The notes below the pieces were generated by a model that was not told the origin of the DNA, searched no databases, and saw only the letters and a program-made list of their open reading frames with translations. Positions 22,622-34,603 of a DNA stretch of 64,000 bases are shown here, piece by piece. The stretch lies in contig JADNYV010000025.1 of assembly GCA_015501055.1 (NCBI GenBank), forward strand, positions 62,001 to 126,000. Direction: 5' to 3'. This stretch comes from Mucidula mucida (taxonomy: Eukaryota > Basidiomycota > Agaricomycetes > Agaricales > Physalacriaceae). The translations under genes and the position numbers were made by a program. Each line of letters opens with the position of its first letter. Position 1 is the first letter of the stretch.

Positions 22622-24431
22622 ATGGACATTGACCAAGTCGACGATACACAGCCCAGCACTTCGCAGTCCAAGCACCAGCTCATCGTACCCGTCGACGATG
22701 CCCATCCATTTGATCTTGAAGGCTATGTCGCCAATTATTCAGGTGGCGTCTAACATTGTCGACGCGCCTCTGCTAACTGCTCTCATCCAGGCCGTACCGT
22801 CGTGGATCGTCTCATCCACATTATCCCTCTTTGCCCATCGATAGCCGTCGATGCCTACCAGCTCGCTGTCCAGCATGTACATCAGTCCCGGGACCCATCG
22901 CAGTTCCAGCTCCTCGCAACTACATATGAACATGTTGCCTCAAACCCAGAATTTTCTCTTCCACCCCTCTCAGAACTACCATCGCTGAATGGAAAATGGG
23001 CCGACGAGGTGGCTGCCAAGAACCACGCCGAAAAAGTCAAGCTTGAAAATGAACTCAAGACCTACAACAACAACATGATTAAAGAAAGCATACGCGTACG
23101 TTCGAATTGTCATATTTCTGCCTTTTCTCGTTCAACCTATTTCTGCAGATGGCTCATCGCGACTTGGGAGATTTTTATCGCTCTGTCGGCGACTACTCAA
23201 CTTCGTTGAAACATTACACCAAGTCCCGAGAGTATTGTACCACCAGTCAGCATGTCCTGGACATGTGTCTATCAGTTCTCGAGGCAAGTCTTTGTCTGAT
23301 CTCCAGAGTTGAGTGCCTGACATTCCTCGATCCAGCTTCTCATCGAGCAGAGAAATTATGGTCATATTCCTACTTACGTCTTCAAAGCCGACGCCGCTCT
23401 CGACGCTGCTGTTTCTGCCGCCGCCCAAGCCAACGCTAATCCCAGCGGTCCTACTCCTATGGTCTCCGTAGGCAAAAAGAGCAGTCCAGAACGTGACCGC
23501 GTTAGGAGTAAGCTTGACTTGGCCTCTTCTCTATCTGCTCTTGGCCAATCAGGCTACGAGAAGGCGTCTTACGCTCTTCTTCGTCTGGGGCCCACCAAAG
23601 ATCTCGGCGACTGGGTCGGAAAGGTATGTATGTCTTCAGAATGCGATTGTTTCTCATGTTCTCGACAGATCATATCACCTGGGGACATTGCAATCTATGG
23701 AACCTTGTGCGCGATGGCGAGCTTGTCGCGATCTGCATTCAAAGCCCAGGTCATTGATAACCCATCATTTGGTGTATACATTGAACAAGAGCCTTACCTC
23801 CGTGAGCTTATCGAGGCCTATATGGCGAGCAAGTTCCAAACTGTGTTAGAAATCCTACAACGCTTCTCTGTACGCGAACACCCCTCATCCGTCATAAAGC
23901 ATCCATTGACATTGACTTAGACGCGTCACTATATTGATGTTCACCTCACTTCTCATGTGACTCATCTTATGGAGAAGATCAAGAATCGAGCAGTCGTACT
24001 CTATTTCCAACCATTCTCCTCCATCCGACTTGATAGGATGAGCCAGGCGTTCGGGTGGACAGTAAATGAGGTCGAAATGCAAGTTGTTACCCTCATTCAG
24101 TCCGGCAATATCCAAGGCCGAGTCGACAGTCAGAATAAGGTAGTTCGCATTCCGTTCTCTGCAGAAAGACTCCAAAGCCGACCTTGCTCCAGATTCTCCA
24201 AGTAAAGAAGGTTGACCATCGGACCGATCTATTCGCTCGTGCCATGAAGGCTGGCATTGACATGCAGAATGCGAACAGGAAGCTTCTGCTTCGTATGAAG
24301 CTGTGCGTTTTCTCTCTGTGACGCCGGAAGTCTATCTTCTCACGATTCATAGCCAACAAGCTGATCTGGTCATCAAACCGCCCAAGGGCCACCAGAATAC
24401 AATGTCAGACTATATTCAAGTCGAGCAGTAA
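22622..24431 (+). CDS. CSN1: COP9 signalosome subunit 1 (PCI domain)
   Basis: Subunit of the COP9 deneddylase that removes Nedd8 from cullin-RING ligases; in fungi it controls development. Exons are 22622-22742, 22791-23095, 23149-23283, 23336-23623, 23669-23869, 23921-24139, 24193-24302 and 24353-24431, about 485 residues, all in phase. N-terminal [18 protein letters not shown] and [17 protein letters not shown] match GPS1/CSN1. A TPR-like region follows ([30 protein letters not shown]), then [20 protein letters not shown]. The PCI winged helix is [20 protein letters not shown] through [19 protein letters not shown]. The tail is [17 protein letters not shown]. The 23284 intron uses a GC donor. 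Confidence 0.95.
23284..23335 (+). other. GC-AG intron in CSN1
   Basis: The exon ends CTCGAG, the intron starts gcaagt and ends gatccag, and the next exon begins CTTCTCATCGAGCAG (LLIEQ). The phase fits only with this GC donor. GC-AG introns are a known minor class, and gcaagt is its standard donor. Confidence 0.85.
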
Positions 24432-25363
24432 AGGCATTACCCTCACCCATGCGCGGTGATTGACTAGCTGACATCAAATGCTTTCGATGTGTTTTCATAG
24501 ACAGTACCTCGCACGACCTCAATTTGTATTACTAGCACACGTACTTCTGCACGCGCGAAACCAAGCATCTACATGCGTCAGCTCTTTCTTCTTTTCATAT
24601 CGATAGAAATAGCCTATCCACGTTGTTACACGCGGACGCGTCCCCTCGCATGTGTTAGCAGCTGCGGCGGTGGGCGCCGTTTCCTTCATGCTTGTGGAAG
24701 TAGACTAAGACTTCCGAGTCTGAAGTAAGCTATATCTGAACCCCATGGTGCGCAGAAAACTGTGGCGCAAATGAACATCACGTGACCGACAATCTCGTTG
24801 GGTGGCATGCGTTGACCACTGAGTACCGAGCTACGAATTCATGAGTGATATTGACGCATCCTGATCATGGTCCCAGGATCGCGACACGACTCGAAGAACC
24901 TTGTTCAAGTCAAGCTGAACTCCTGTTACGAATGAATCTCGATTTCATTTACGGTTGATGAACGCGTCTTGTAGAATCGGAGTTAATGTTGACTCAATTG
25001 TATGCCCTGCTTAAGCGACAAATACTTTCTGCGGAGAAGGAGACGCGGTTCCGCGCCTTCCGTGATCACCCGCGCATGAAAACACAAGGCAGACCAGAGA
25101 AGGGAGTGCAGAGGATGTAAACTGGCTAGAACGCAAGGTGGAGTATAGCAAAATTCCACTGAGTGCAGGCTGGCAGCAGACGCATTGAATGGAGGTCACT
25201 TGAGCAGTCTTAATTCCAAACGCGGTTAAGACTGATGTTATCGCGGTCCTTCCGCGGAAGGCAAGAAATGTCGACATTTCGGATGATCGGACCGCAATTG
25301 AGATGACCCTCACTGTGCTCAGGCAGGGTTCTTGCCCTCCATCCCCTTCCTCCACGCCTTGTA
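24432..25363. other. 0.9-kb intergenic stretch
   Basis: Lies between two plus-strand genes. No ORF with recognisable content; it should include the ACT-protein promoter. Confidence 0.4.
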
Positions 25364-26754
25364 ATGCAGGTGACCATCTCGCTGCTGCCGACCTCGCTGT
25401 CGCTGGTTCACATCCCGCGCTCGCGGCTGGCGCAGCTCACCCATCCGGTGCTGCACCACATACTGCAGCCTACCAAGACTTTCCTAAACATGACATGCAA
25501 CGAGATTGAGATGAGTCTCTTCGTGGAGCGCAGTGACTTGGCAGAATTCGAAAAAGTTGCCCGCCGAGATCGCCACAAGCGGCGCGGCAGCCAGGGAAGC
25601 GCAGGAGGCCCAATAGCTCGCGAAAACGTCGAAATCTCCTATGAGATGTGGAGTGTCTTACAGATTGACTCGCACAGCGACCAGCTCGGTAAGCCGCGCT
25701 TTACTTGTCTTGACATCTTCTCATACTTTGCTCAGACAATTCCGGAGCACGGATTAACGAGCTCTCGGCACCGCTAGCGGCGGCTGGAATTTCAATTTTG
25801 TACCAGTCATCGTACATGAGTGACTTCCTTTTCGTAAAAAAGAGCCGATTGTCAGAAGCATTGGCTCTCTTTTCCGCTGCTGGGTTCTCACTCTACTCTC
25901 CAAACTGCCCGCCCGCCTCCCCGACTCCCGCTGTCCTCACTCGCGCCAACTCCCCCACCGGCGTTCGGGCCGACGCTGATACCGGTCCACGCAGTAAATC
26001 GCATTCCCCCCACGCTGGACAAGTACATGTACTCAATTCAGATCTGACATGTGTCGGTCTGCAGGACGCTGCGGCCGAACAGTGGTCCCTCAAAATTGTG
26101 AAATTGGTCGCATTTCCCGACTTGATCCAGACCGAATCTGCTTATGGCTCCCCGTCGCCCATTTCTGTATCAGACTCGGATAGTGACTCTGAAGATGGGT
26201 ATTTCTCTCATTCTCCCTCTTCAGACTCGCCTCTGTCGTCCGCGACGTCAAATTCCCACTCTCGCTCCACTTCTGACCTCCCATCCGCCCTGAAACCTCC
26301 TTCCAAACACCTTATCAGTCCCCTTACTCCCCTTCGGATTGACACGACACCGCTTCCTCCACCGCCCCCACCTTCTATTCCTTTTTTCAGTTTCACTCGC
26401 ACGGCAGAAGGCTCGTCCCTTACCACGGACGTTCGTGTCCTTGCGGCGCTTTTTCCTGAAACCGAGCGCCATATGGTCATTTGCGGGGGAGAGCTTGATT
26501 TCCTTGATCAGTCGGCCCATATGACTCCGGAGGACGACGATGACTCGGAGGAAGAAGAGACAGGTATGCTTAGATGTCTCCAGATAGATCTCCGACGGTT
26601 TGGGTTGGACAAGCATGGTCTCGTCAACCGGTTCTCTCGCGTCCTTGAGCAAGCCAATATCAACCACATGTACAGCTCGACCGTAAAGACCGCTAATTTG
26701 CTGGTCGAGAAACGGCATGCGCTTCGAGCCCAGGCTCTCCTTCGTTCGTGCTAA
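25364..26754 (+). CDS. CASTOR-type ACT-domain protein (putative amino-acid sensor)
   Basis: Two exons, 25364-25688 and 25736-26754, about 447 residues. The N-terminal ACT-like part reads LSLVHIPRSRLAQLTHPVLH, LNMTCNEIEMSLFV, and after a His/Arg-rich insert SYEMWSVLQIDSHSDQLDNS, ELSAPLAAAGISILYQSSYM and SDFLFVKKSRLSEALALF, the layout of the CASTOR/GATS-like ACT_7 family. A Ser/Pro-rich linker follows (SDSDSDSEDG, then a Pro run near residue 300). A second half ends LQIDLRRFGLDKHGLVNRFS, LEQANINHMYSSTVKTANLL and VEKRHAL. In animals CASTOR1 binds arginine and regulates TORC1; for fungal relatives a similar sensing role is only inferred. No signal peptide or TM segment. Confidence 0.85.
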
Positions 26755-27051
26755 GCACTGTTCCCTTCATTCTCAAAACCCTCATGGCCCTGTTGTACGA
26801 TCTACACATCATTTATGGATCCAATCACTTTACATGGACTCCATAGCACTCACTCATTTTCTTGGATTATTTTTATACAGTTACCACTCACGTACATACA
26901 CATTCCCTGCTTGTTGTACTCTCTTACTCACCTGTATACCATACTCACGCGATGTGTATCAAGAAAATGTATTTGCTACTCGTTGAGCGCAAGCTGCAGA
27001 AGATCCAGATCTACACTTGCTAGTCACGTCACATATCACACCTCTTGAATC

Positions 27052-28024
27052 ATGACCTCGACGACGCGACCTATCGTTTTTATGGATATCAACATTGGTG
27101 AAACGCCTGCTGGTCGTATGAAGATGGAGCTCTTCAGCGACATTGTTCCCAAGTTTGTTTACTCCAAGACGCACCAACGCTAAATTAAATTGATTTTAGG
27201 ACAGCGGAAAACTTTCGACAATTGTGCACGGGCGAATACCGGTATGCCTCGGCCTGCGTAGTTTTACGAGCGTGTCCTCATATCAGCATTGGGAAGACTG
27301 AACTCAAGGCCCCAGGGATACAAGAACGCGACGTTTCACAGGTGGGAATCGTGCTACCAACGCCGACAATGTATATTCATTCCTTGATTCCATAGAGTGT
27401 ACGATCCCGATCAAAAATCAATCGTTTTATAAACTCATGGCGCGTCTAGAGTACCTAACTTCATGTGTCAAGGTGCGCCAACTGATATACTCCCTCCGAT
27501 CGTGTACTTACGCCCAAGACCAGGCGGTGACTTTTTGAACGGCGACGGAACAGGATCCTTCTCGATATACGGCGACAAGTTTCCAGTGCGTACCCTTTCT
27601 CTCGTATGACGCGCTTTGACGTTCTTCCAGGATGAGAACTTTCAGGAAAAGCACACCGGACCGGGTTTGCTCTCCATGGTGCGTACATGACATGATGCAT
27701 ATTCTCGTCTTTAGCGTCTGCTTTCCAGGCCAACTCGGGGCCGAACACCAATGGCTGCCAGGTAGACACCAACTCTTTTAGATTGGCATAATTTGACGCG
27801 GTATACCTAGTTTTTCATCACCACTGCAAAATGCGACTTCTTGGACGGAAAACACGTTGTGTTTGGACGAGTCATAGATGGGATGTTGACACTACGGAAG
27901 ATAGAGAATGTTCAGACAGGACAGAACAACAGGCCTAAGCTCGTTGTTAAGATCACAGGTTCGTCGCTATGCATGCTAGTCTGTCAAGTTGAGCTGACGC
28001 TTGACAGAATGCGGTGAAATGTAA
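27052..28024 (+). CDS. Cyclophilin H-type peptidyl-prolyl cis-trans isomerase
   Basis: Isomerises X-Pro bonds; the PPIH group associates with the U4/U6 snRNP. At least eight exons: 27052-27152, 27200-27241, and others separated by short introns. Core motifs in order: [88 protein letters not shown], and [20 protein letters not shown], with the catalytic Arg in FHRV and the QGGDF loop. The end is VVKITECGEM. Length is about 178 residues, a single-domain cyclophilin. The exon start just before PNFMC uses an unusual acceptor, and the loop FHRVPNF looks one residue shorter than usual. The site equivalent to human Trp121 was not resolved. Confidence 0.93.
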
Positions 28025-28374
28025 ATGTGACATGTTCATGATTTTGTACGGTCTTTGGGAATGCCAGCTTATTGCTCGTGAACAGTTTGCCGGTTTACCG
28101 TTAAAGCTTGCGTTCTCACGTTCTCATTTCGTGGGTCTTTCGGATATCTGGTATCCATCGAGGAGATCATACTCTCATGTCGCTTTGTCATTGTCATTGT
28201 CTCGGAATATCACTCTGAAAGGTAGGCTCCTCATTATCTCCTTTGATATCCCATCGGAACGCTGCGGCTGTTGGTGGAGGATGTCGCGTGTGCATAGTGG
28301 GGAGGGCGAACGATGCCTGCGGCTTCACATCCAGCCATCGAATGAACCTCGTATTGCTTCGTCCGCCTACCACA
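28025..28374. other. Convergent intergenic stretch
   Basis: 350 bp between the cyclophilin stop (plus) and the small membrane-protein stop (minus). Presumably the two 3' UTRs; no gene seen. Confidence 0.4.
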
Positions 28375-28758
28375 TTAAACAGTGACGCTCAGTACTTGCA
28401 TCACGGGAGATGCTGAAGGCGACTCACGCTGCTTTCGAAGGAATAGAAGGACGAATAGTAGAGTGAGGCAGGTTCCGATAAGAACACCACCGAAGCCAAT
28501 TGCGACGACTTCTCCTCGCGAGATGCACGAGTCACACTTCGCAGGCGGACGAGGACGAGGAGGTGGGAAACGTGGTGGTCCTTGGGTAGGAAATCCGGGA
28601 GGAGCAATGGTCACACTCGAAGCAGAGCCACTGGCAGTCAGTGGAGGCTGGAACCCTGCTGGTCCACTCGTCAGTGATATAGTGCCAGTTTTCTCTGGGT
28701 CTCGTTAGGTCGACCACAAACATGCTCAGTGAGGCCACTCACGGGCGGTGGATGACAT
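28375..28758 (-). CDS. Small single-pass membrane protein, unknown function
   Basis: Two exons, 28758-28743 and 28700-28375, with a 42-nt intron, give about 113 residues starting MSSTA. The N-terminal part is rich in Pro, Gly and Ser (TSGPAGFQPPLTASGSASS, then PPRFPPPRPRPPAKCDSC). One strong hydrophobic segment follows (VVAIGFGGVLIGTCLTLLFV plus LLFL) and a short basic tail (RKQRES). There is no cleavable signal peptide, so the segment may act as a signal anchor. It resembles the many short Pro-rich single-TM proteins of agaricomycetes, but I recognise no family. The intron fits in phase, which supports a real gene. Confidence 0.55.
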
Positions 28759-29386
28759 GGTGTAGTTGAAACCAACAGAGTGGGGCCGTCATGCTTAAAA
28801 GCAGTATCTTCGGTTCATTAAGCTGGGTAGCGTGCTATCAGGACTGAGGCACGCGCCCTGGCAATTCGCAAGATCGCGTGGGATTAACCTTGCTGATGCG
28901 CCCCGAACATGTGGATCGCTATTCGATTTTCTCATGACCACTTCTGTTGTGGCATCACTTGAGGCCTTGAAGGGAGAGAAGTGGAGCTCCCACATATTGG
29001 TGATGTTAAACGCGGATACCGAACAGCGAACTCACATACTCGCAGGGTGTGCAGCAATTCAAGTCGATATCCCGCCACCGAAGTTATGATGCCTGTTGCA
29101 ATTACCTGCACATACCCAGACCTTGATACCTACTCTCCTCATGATGCTACTTGCAAGTCTATTGACCGATACATTATCGTAAAGAAACTCGATTGTAATT
29201 AACGACAGCTGTTCAACTTGGTGGTTTCGGAATCTCGATGGGCATCTTGCTAACCTTTTTTCATCGTTTCAATACTATGTGAACCATCGCGACATCAATG
29301 CAACTTACTACTTCTGCCAGAGTCACATTTCGATACTGTCATGATTAATGATGTCGGAATATACACGTATCAACTCGTCCTAATCT
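28759..29386. other. Intergenic stretch
   Basis: About 630 bp between two minus-strand genes. ORFs here lack domains and supporting splice sites. Confidence 0.4.
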
Positions 29387-30750
29387 CTAGAAACCACCCG
29401 GAGGACTCCCACCACCGGATGACGGAGTCGCTGTGGTGTCAACGCCCACAGTGATGTAGGCTAAGATACCATCTTCAAGGGTTTCACCGAGGTATGTAAC
29501 ATCAAGGTATTGTGAGACGTATGTTGTGTTCCCAGAGGCCAGTGTCGTGTCCTCAGTATCAAGGGTGCGTCGTAGAAGAGATGGATGCAGAGAGTAGGGA
29601 TAGATCGTGTCTACCTCCGCATTGATCCTAGGAAGTGGCGTCAGACTTATTTCTACAAAACGACATGGAACATACTCGTCCGCTAGGTAGAATTGGGACG
29701 TGTGGACCAAATTGTCGTTGGCCATAACCGTTCCGTCATCACTCGTAGAAACATTGATGTAGACCTGGGCATGAATATGGGTTGCACGTGCGTCTGAAAG
29801 TCGCATTTGATGTCAGCAATGAGCCATGGGCAGGGAGATAGGTCACGTACAGTAACTGGATCGATAATGTCAGTGATGCTTTAGTGTAGGAAGATTGACA
29901 ACTCACTATCCGGGTATAACAGAAAGAAACTCGACAACTCCGTTCTCGTCAGTGGGATAGATGCCTCGTAGGAATGTCAATTCATCCGTCTGGTTGAGGT
30001 TCTGAGAACGTTGATGAGCAAACGCAATCAGATAAGAAGAATGAAATGTTTAGCTTACCGTGTCGCAGCCTGTATCGCAGAAGTGATCCTTATTTGGATC
30101 GACGCCGGTAAACTTGGAGTAGTAGCCGGTACTATTACAGTGCCACACATCGACGTATGCATCGGCGAGAGGCTCGCACGTATTGACGTCTAGAACCCCA
30201 ACCTCGAGATACATAGGGATCCTGTCAATTTAGTCAATGACCATCGACACGGCACTGGACGATGAGAATCACCCAGGTTCTCCATCTGTAGTGAATAATG
30301 GTAAGAATCGGGCTACATGCTAGAGAATTTCACATTACCGGTGATGTTCTGACGAATGAGATCGCCATCTAATTGGTATGGACCTCTGGTAGATGGTGTT
30401 CAGTCCCTTCCAAGCGCGATCGGGGAAGAAAGACTCACTGTGTAACGTCGTTGTTCAAGATGCAAGTCGTATTCTGAACATAGTCGACTTGAGGGGTCCA
30501 CCTCTTATTCAATTCACGTTTAGCCGCCGCCCGTTTCGAGAACATCTCTCCGGACGCAGCAGCACAACGACGGGCGAGCCCATTCCGCCTAGAGAGCGAG
30601 TGCGCATGATCATGTTCTACGCGAGATATATGGGCTGACAACGCGAGTAGTCAGTGCAATGTACGCAAGAGAAACTCTCGAAAAAGTCTGACCTAGGGAA
30701 GAGCTAGCAAGGAGAAGAAGAGCCAAGGTATTCTTGAGAGGAGAGTACAT
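29387..30750 (-). CDS. Secreted intradiol ring-cleavage dioxygenase-like protein
   Basis: Non-haem Fe(III) dioxygenase fold (catechol 1,2-/protocatechuate 3,4-dioxygenase beta-type), extracellular in wood- and litter-degrading fungi. The start at 30750 gives a signal peptide (MYSPLKNTLALLLLASSSLG) followed after an intron by a His-rich stretch (AHISRVEHDHAHSLS). The catalytic part shows CEPLADAYVDVWHCNSTGYY, with the first candidate Tyr ligand, FTGVDPNKDHFCDTGCD, FLRGIYPTDENGVVEFLSVI, and ARATHIHAQVYINV, whose HxH supplies the two His ligands. The end is a Ser/Gly-rich tail (TPSSGGGSPPGGF). Several introns of 45-60 nt split it. The iron-ligand Tyr pair could not be proven by eye. A role in aromatic or lignin-derived compound breakdown is inferred. 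Confidence 0.86.
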
Positions 30751-31205
30751 TATCGAGGGAGGCTACAGATCCTGCCCCAATAATCGTTGCTCTTATACAT
30801 TGCGGTCCTGCGCTTCTTGCGAGAGCTCGCATTGGCGTTGCGTTCTTGGGTTGCCGATCCTTCGACAAATGGCGAAATTTCAACGTGGGAACCTAAGCCA
30901 CAGACGCGTCGAACCAATGAGAAGCGCTCGGTTTGCCTGTAACCAACCAGAATGGCACTCATTCATGAGCATGATCGCCCCACTGCGATTCGACGGCGAG
31001 AAGTCGCACTGCTGCGGTTACTGCGCTTGATTATTGCACATGTAAGTGGGAGGAGCGGAGAGGAGCGGGGACGGAGATCATCAGAGAAATGGCGCGTGTC
31101 TGTTACTCGGGCCTTGAACTTAGTGCGAGCGGCCGCCATATGAGATATCCAAAAGATTTATATCCAGAACAAACTTTACAACATACAATGCGTTGCTACA
31201 GAGAA
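30751..31205. other. Intergenic, dioxygenase upstream region
   Basis: 455 bp between two minus-strand genes, probably the dioxygenase promoter. No gene seen. Confidence 0.4.
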
Positions 31206-33801
31206 TCAAAGTGTATAGCGGAACTAGGATTCATATGTGAGCAGGTTCAGTAAAAACCAAAGGAGATACTCACATGGGGATTCTCAAAATCGGTCATGTC
31301 GCGCTCCCCGTATTCCTTCGCTTGACGCTCTCTCTCTTCATCGGTGAGGCCATCACTCTCCATCGCCTTATTGCGGCGCCGGTTGCGTAGAACAAGCAGA
31401 GTCCTCCAGACTATGGATATACATCAGGTCTAGAGCGGGATAAAAGCTGCGACGAGACTGACTTATAATGACGAGGAACTCAAGGCCAAAACAAATACAG
31501 CACCCAATGATTCCCGGAACATATTTGGGCTGTGCAGAATATTAGGACTTCTTCAAAAACGATAAGTGAAGGCTTACAGCATCCGTGCTCTTGAAGATTT
31601 GAGAGCCGCACATGTTACCTGTGCAATAACTGAACATGAAATCAGCTCAAAGCGACGCGGCGGCCTTCATGGTCGAACGCACCCTATGAATGTGAAAGAA
31701 GATGTCATGGTGCGCTTCGTTCGCCCCGGTAGGTTTGAGGGAATCAAGGTCCACGCCAAGAAGAGACTGAGCACGAAAGGCACCTAGAATTTTGCGTCAG
31801 TTCAAGTTGTGGTCACACATCAACGCCAAGGACGTACTGTCATGAAGTACATGCCCCATTTTGTCCACTAAGAACTATGTGAGTGAGGTCGTATTCATAC
31901 AACACAAGTCCCCGACCTTGGTCTTGTCCGTTGTCTCGATGAGAGCCATCCCCAGGAAGCCAACGAACGGAGGTAGAGTCGCTAGTCCCATGACGATGAG
32001 ACGAATGTTCTTGATGCGATGGGTCGCCTATGACCTTGGTCAGGGAAGCCTTGAACTTTGGACGCATTGATACATACCAGACCGACGCAAACGAAGATGA
32101 TCACGCTGGTGACGCTCCGGGGAATAGTGTAGAGGATGACCTCAAGAGAAGCTAAGAAACGATTAGGTTACGACTTGACACTGAAACTGATGACTTGCTG
32201 AACCCGAAGCTCGTGTTGATGATACTGCCGAAGGTAGTCAGACCTGTGGGCAATCAGACAATACCGACAAAAGGTCATGACGAGACCTACCGCCGTTAGG
32301 GACCGATGAAAGGAAAGCGTTTGCGCCAGAAAGGTAGAACTAAGGTCATGTCAGCGCCTATAGAATTAGATGACACCGAAATGCTCACGCAGGGATCAGT
32401 CAAGCACTCCCTAACTTGATACCATTTCCAGGTGGTCGTTCCCGTCCGGTCATGTCCACTATGGTTCTCCAGGATACGAGTGTTGGCCATCAACTTCTCC
32501 TCTGGATTTAGCCATGGAACCTCGGAGGGAGTACCCAAGAAATAGAGGCAAAGAATCCCGACAGCGATCGTTAGAGAGCCCAGGAACTGGGTGTATTCGT
32601 CAATAACATATCATGTAAGCCTGCGCATTGCTCACATAGGACATGTACCGCCACGCCTCCGCGTTAGGACGACTGAATTCGATAGTGCCAATTCCGTAGA
32701 GAATTAGATCAGCGATGACACCAAAGCCAGCATTAGCGCTCTTCAGAGTCGTGTGAATAAGCAGCAGTGTAAACGAGGAGGACGCTTACTTGGAAGACGA
32801 GGGCTCGCGATGCGTGTTCTGAACGAGTATACCAACTCCCGATGACCAAAATGAATCCCGGACTAATGCAGCACTCGAAGAAACCTTGGAGGGCACGCAA
32901 TGCGATGAGGTGCTTGAAATCCTTGGCTGAATTTACTTGTAAGCACGCGTCAAACAACACGAGCCACAGACATACCGAATCCAATACAAAGGACGACAAT
33001 TCCCCAACCAATCTGACAGGACTGAGCGACCCAGGAGCCTCAATGTCATGCTGGACATACCATATAAATTGATCTGGCCAAGGAATGAGCTGTAGTCAAT
33101 AGATTAAGGATGAAATGACATACAGAGTCTTGCCCATTCTCCAACGTTGAAGGAGGAGATTCGAAGGGAATTCAAAGCACATATAGGTCAAGTAGAACAC
33201 CGTGGTCAACCTGAGGGGGCGAACTACTTAAACCGGCCATCCCACTGAGCATAGTATAAGAACACCATACCAAGAGTACTGTTGGCCAACAAGTCCAGTA
33301 TCGTCACGAAGACCGAATGTCGCCATCGTTCCTGTTGAAGAATGAGCCAACGTAAGACAAAAGAGGAACTTGAAGATGACTGACCCAGAGCCGTCTTATC
33401 CGTTTGTTGGATGCCATCTGTTAAGCATAGAATCAATCTCGCGCTATGTGCAAGCAACAACCAAACGTACAGCATAACCTAACAAAGATGATGAGCCAGA
33501 TGCTAGTCAAACGCGTCAAAAATGTTCGACTTACCACATAAGCGGCAACAAGAATTTGTCTATCTTGCGCTTGAGCTTGTTATACTCTTCCGGCGTGTAT
33601 TGGGTGTTGATGTCGACTAGTCCCCAGGATTAGCAGAGTATAAGACAGGACACGTTATACGCACGCTTCTCTTTCTCGATATCATCCTGGGCACCTTCCG
33701 TGACCTCGTACGCGATGCCTTCCTCGAGTCCTTTCTTGTCATCGTCATAAGAAGAGCGTTTCTCAGACAGCTGTGGACGTTCTTCGATGCTAGCAGCCAT
33801 G
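31206..33801 (-). CDS. MFS transporter, allantoate permease (Dal5/Tna1) type
   Basis: Proton-coupled anion uptake carrier of the ACS family (substrates such as allantoate, nicotinate, pantothenate); exact substrate unknown. It begins MAASIEERPQLSEKRSS with an acidic cytosolic N terminus, then DKFLLPLMWL, GIQQTDKTALG (the family signature after TM1) and LALRALQGFFECCISPGFIL preceding TM4-5. Later come FSRPNAEAWRYMS, LYFLGTPSEVPWLNPEEK, the cytosolic loop TTTWKWYQVRECLTDPC, LPPFVGFLGMALIETTDKTK and VPFVLSLFLAWTLIPSNLPG. It ends ENPHFRYTL, the typical C terminus of this family, reached through a final intron. More than ten short introns are present, and I found no frameshift. The neighbouring dioxygenase could suggest aromatic-acid uptake, but that is weak. 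Confidence 0.9.
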
Positions 33802-34603
33802 ATGTAGAATGAACGCGGACTCGGAGGGGAGGAGCGCGAACAACTCGCAAAGCACAAGATCGTCCTTTATTGAACTGCGCGCCAAGCATTGTCATGGATG
33901 ATAAGAGATAGACAGAGCAGGCTCCCAGATAGAACACTGTTATCTTTGACGAGACGTCGGCGGAAGTGGATATATATGTCCATCACACTCTGATGTGAGC
34001 AGGTTCCAGTGTATGAGCTCTTGCAGTCTACCAGCATTCAGAAATAGCAGCAAGACAGTACATCAGCATGGTAGTATACAGCAAATCTTATCTGACTCAT
34101 TCCGTCAGGTTTCTGCCAGCGTATCGTTGACTTTCGGGTAACCTGTCACAGCGGCCCTTTCACCGCAGAAAGCACGAGTGTTTGATTAGGATAGTGTGCC
34201 GCGGCGAAGAACGTCTACTTGGTGAGCGGAAGATCAGAATGACTTGTCAACGACATAGGCAGTTCCCATGATTAGAGCAGGTACTGATATCAGCGGACGT
34301 GTCCTGTTCTTTTAAAAGTACCGAGTGTTCTTACCGCCAGCCTAGCGGAGACTCTGTAGCTGACAGAAGAATTCAAGGTCGCGGGAGAAAAGAGGAGAAA
34401 TTGATGCGCATTATCTAATCCCAGGATACGAGGATGCCACATGTTACGAGAGGAATTGAGATACAGATGTCGATATACAGATGGGTGTTTATACAGTGCT
34501 GTTAAATACATGCAAAGGTGATACAGATGTAGGGAGAAGGTATGAGAATGCTAGGTATCACAGAAAAGTCAAGTACGAGAGAGCGTCGATAAGCGTCGTT
34601 AGC
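33802..34603. other. 0.8-kb intergenic stretch
   Basis: Upstream of the MFS gene and downstream of the next minus-strand gene. No coding signal found. Confidence 0.4.

Noticed and set aside
28375..33801. Aromatic-catabolism cluster (dioxygenase plus MFS carrier)
   Set aside because: Only two genes, with a small unknown membrane protein beside them and no regulator or further catabolic enzyme; adjacency alone is weak.
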